Assembly: GCA_003535305.1 (NCBI GenBank)
Contig: DOHL01000015.1
Coordinates: forward strand, 1 to 7,819
Length of the DNA stretch: 7,819 nucleotides
Reading direction: 5' to 3'
Source of the DNA: Candidatus Acetothermia bacterium
GTDB taxonomy: Bacteria; Bipolaricaulota; Bipolaricaulia; UBA7950
Part shown: piece after piece, positions 6,417-7,819 of the stretch
Layout of the letters: every line of letters starts with the position of its first letter
How positions within the stretch are numbered: position 1 is the stretch's first letter
The notes under the pieces: model-generated
Told to the model about the DNA's origin: nothing
Databases searched by the model: none
Seen by the model: only the letters and a program-made list of their open reading frames with translations
Made by a program: the position numbers and the translations under genes

Positions 6417-7761
6417 CCGCGAGATCTCACGCGCCACTATCATCGGGTTCGGACTCAGCGGCAGAGCGGTTACTGAATTTTTCATCGACCATGGAGTCGA
6501 CGTCTATGTTTCAGAAATAGACGAGCTCGCAGCCGTTGACAAGGAGTTCTTGGCTCATCACGGAATCCCGTATGAAGAGCAGGGACATACCTCCTGTTCA
6601 TTGACCGGCAGTGATTTAGTTGTGATCAGTCCAGGAGTGGCGCCGACCACGCCGCTCCTGGCAGTTGCCGATAAAGAAGGAATACCGATCACTACGGAGA
6701 TGGAGTTGGCATTCCTTCTCGCTTTGCCATCGTATTTGATCGCTGTGGCCGGGACGAATGGCAAGAGCACCACAGTGTCGCTTATCGGAGAGATCCTTCG
6801 CCATTTCGGGAAAAGGACGTTGGTAGCAGGAAATATCGGCATTCCATTCATCAGCAAAGTCGATTCACTCACTGCTGAAGAGATCGTTGTGCTGGAAGTA
6901 AGCAGCTTTCAACTTGAACAGATGAAGGCCTTTCGCTCGCCGGTTGCTCTCTTGCTCAACATCACCCCTGATCATCTCGACCGCCATCACACATGGGAAA
7001 GGTATGTAGAGACAGAGACAAGGATCTTTATGAATCAGCAGGAATCGGATGTCGCTATACTCCCTGAGAACCTCAATCATTTGTGCCCGCATCTCTGCTC
7101 CCATAAGGTTTTCTTTGACCATTTCCAACTTCCGGATCTTCCATGGCTAAAGAAACTTTATCCGCACGAACGGATGAATCTCCTTGCTGCGAGCGCCGCG
7201 GTCCATGCCTTGCTCTCTGATTGCGATTTCAGTTCCTTGCCATGGAAAAAGATCGAAAGCGCCCTTTCTCTTCTGTTTCGCTTACAGTATGCAGGTATGG
7301 TGAATCAAGCAATGATCTACAATGATTCTAAATCGACAACAGCTGCCTCGACTGCTGCTGCCATCGCTTCGTTTTCCGCACCGATAATCTTGCTCATGGG
7401 AGGCCGACATAAAGGAGGAGGATATGAAGCGCTGGCACGGCAGATCGTCGCCGCGCAAATAAAGGGTGTGATCCTGTATGGAGAGGCGGCGCCTTTTTTA
7501 GACGGGATCTTGCGCCAAACAGGTTATACAGCCATACAAAGAGCCGATGACCTTGCGCAAGCATTGCACCTTGGGCTCACCCATGCCGACTGCGGCGATA
7601 TTTTACTCTTTTCCCCTGCTTGCGCAAGCTATGATCATTACTGTAACTATGAAGAACGCGGCCAGGCATTCAACGACTTACTGCGCCGGCAACAGAACTA
7701 TTCTCCAGCGACCAGAACGCGACCTAAAAGATGCAGCAATTCTCATTATAGGGGGTCGTAG
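6403..7761 (+). CDS. murD: MurD, UDP-MurNAc-L-Ala--D-glutamate ligase, with atypical active-site residues
   Basis: This 452-residue Mur ligase would add D-glutamate to UDP-MurNAc-L-alanine using ATP, the second amino-acid step of cytoplasmic peptidoglycan precursor synthesis. The N-terminal nucleotide-sugar domain shows ATIIGFGLSGRA (11-22) and VVISPGVAP. The ATPase domain has AGTNGKSTT (116-124), EVSSFQLE (165-172) and NITPDHLDRH (186-195). The C-terminal domain has YNDSKSTT (306-313), GGRHKG (333-338) and SPACASYDHYCNYEERG from S404. S409, T312 and Y416 align with E. coli S415, T321 and F422 at the D-glutamate site. Oddities: Glu205 aligns with the carbamylated lysine (K198 in E. coli; YVETETRIF against YxAAKxRI), Phe292 replaces the His of HRLE, and Thr313 replaces Asn in KATN. 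The conserved fold ends near residue 430. The last ~21 residues are a basic, unconserved-looking tail that ends inside a REP palindrome. GTG 6403 has a strong ribosome-binding site. MurD is by far the best family match, but a specialised Mur ligase paralogue is possible. Confidence 0.88.
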   Translation: MEIADREISRATIIGFGLSGRAVTEFFIDHGVDVYVSEIDELAAVDKEFLAHHGIPYEEQGHTSCSLTGSDLVVISPGVAPTTPLLAVADKEGIPITTEMELAFLLALPSYLIAVAGTNGKSTTVSLIGEILRHFGKRTLVAGNIGIPFISKVDSLTAEEIVVLEVSSFQLEQMKAFRSPVALLLNITPDHLDRHHTWERYVETETRIFMNQQESDVAILPENLNHLCPHLCSHKVFFDHFQLPDLPWLKKLYPHERMNLLAASAAVHALLSDCDFSSLPWKKIESALSLLFRLQYAGMVNQAMIYNDSKSTTAASTAAAIASFSAPIILLMGGRHKGGGYEALARQIVAAQIKGVILYGEAAPFLDGILRQTGYTAIQRADDLAQALHLGLTHADCGDILLFSPACASYDHYCNYEERGQAFNDLLRRQQNYSPATRTRPKRCSNSHYRGS

Positions 7762-7780
7762 TAACGACTTCAGTCGTTAC
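7758..7780 (+). repeat. REP unit 1, GTAG head plus 9-bp stem
   Basis: GTAG at 7758-7761 leads into GTAACGACT (7761-7769), loop TC, AGTCGTTAC (7772-7780). The stem is 9 bp on paper; with a realistic 4-nt loop it is 8 bp. The murD TAG stop (7759-7761) is part of the GTAG head. Confidence 0.8.
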
Positions 7781-7792
7781 AGCTGCGTAACC

Positions 7793-7813
7793 AGCGACTA
7801 AAGTCGCTACTAC
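7793..7813 (-). repeat. REP unit 2, GTAG head plus 7-bp stem, inverted
   Basis: Read on the minus strand, GTAG (7813-7810) and T7809 precede AGCGACT (7808-7802), loop TT, AGTCGCT (7799-7793). It is the same element as unit 1 in opposite orientation with a G-C pair replacing A-T. The window ends 6 bases beyond it, so further units may follow. Confidence 0.75.
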
Positions 7814-7819
7814 GAACCT

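Larger units (their letters stand above)
7757..7814. repeat. BIME-like pair of inverted GTAG-REP palindromes
   Basis: Two 22-base arms, 7757-7778 on plus and 7814-7793 on minus, match at 19 of 22 positions in inverted orientation, separated by a short spacer. Each arm begins CGTAG and then contains its own hairpin. Two of the three differences (7764/7807 and 7777/7794) are partners in the same stem pair, A-T in one unit and G-C in the other, so the hairpin is preserved. The layout is that of REP sequences paired as BIMEs, which RAYT-type transposases are known to mobilise in other bacteria; no transposase is in this window. There is no U-tract, so a simple intrinsic terminator is not supported, although the structure could block 3' decay. 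Confidence 0.8.

Noticed and set aside
7690..7801. Frameshift near the end of murD, with the +1 frame continuing to 7801
   Set aside because: The conserved MurD domain is already complete before this point, and the alternative frame shows no MurD-like sequence.
7757..7814. Intrinsic terminator or short CRISPR array
   Set aside because: There is no U-tract after either hairpin, and only two inverted (not direct) copies with a short spacer, so REP/BIME fits better.
1..7819. High visible frequency of GATC
   Set aside because: It appears to follow codon preferences (GAG-ATC, CG/GC-GATC contexts) spread evenly through the genes. I could not count it against expectation, so no claim is made.

Overview
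The window is a compact, all-plus-strand gene block from a diderm (outer-membrane) bacterium. Six genes run head to tail with very short or overlapping junctions. In order they are a YraN/UPF0102 protein, a YifB/ComM AAA+ ATPase, a BamA/Omp85 outer-membrane assembly protein, an OmpH/Skp-like periplasmic coiled-coil protein, FabZ, a glutamate formimidoyltransferase (FtcD-type) and MurD, making seven coding regions in total. BamA and Skp together show an outer membrane. The order bamA-skp-fabZ matches the core of the proteobacterial bamA-skp-lpxD-fabZ-lpxA cluster, but the lipid A genes lpxD and lpxA are missing from this stretch. The species cannot be identified from the sequence. The mid-range base composition, the missing lpxD, an anchored Skp and the adjacent stand-alone FtcD suggest an uncultured or deep-branching diderm phylum rather than Proteobacteria, but that is inference.

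Layout. Positions 1-123 hold no gene I can support, but do hold a good sigma70-like promoter whose predicted start lies almost on the yraN ATG. Next come yraN (124-471) and comM/yifB (471-2006), which overlap at their stop and start codons. A 52-bp gap carries a TATAAT box and a strong Shine-Dalgarno sequence, then bamA (2059-4218). A 56-bp gap with a small palindrome and a strong Shine-Dalgarno sequence precedes skp (4275-5033). fabZ (5036-5467) starts 2 bp after skp with no obvious ribosome-binding site. ftcD (5502-6416) follows after 34 bp, and murD (6403-7761, GTG start) overlaps ftcD by 14 bp. The last ~60 bases are a pair of inverted REP-type palindromes, each led by GTAG. The murD stop codon lies inside the first one.

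How the genes fit together. YraN and ComM are a common conserved pair linked to DNA processing. ComM is the branch-migration helicase of natural transformation. BamA, Skp, FabZ and MurD all serve the cell envelope: insertion of outer-membrane proteins, their periplasmic chaperoning, acyl-chain synthesis, and the D-glutamate step of peptidoglycan. FtcD, a folate/histidine-degradation enzyme, is the functional outlier.

Most notable observations. The first is the terminal GTAG-REP pair, whose two units differ by a compensatory base-pair change. The second is a MurD in which the normally carbamylated active-site lysine aligns to glutamate, with further motif changes. The third is a two-residue insertion between the two catalytic residues of FabZ. 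I did not find a clearly new multi-gene system in this window.
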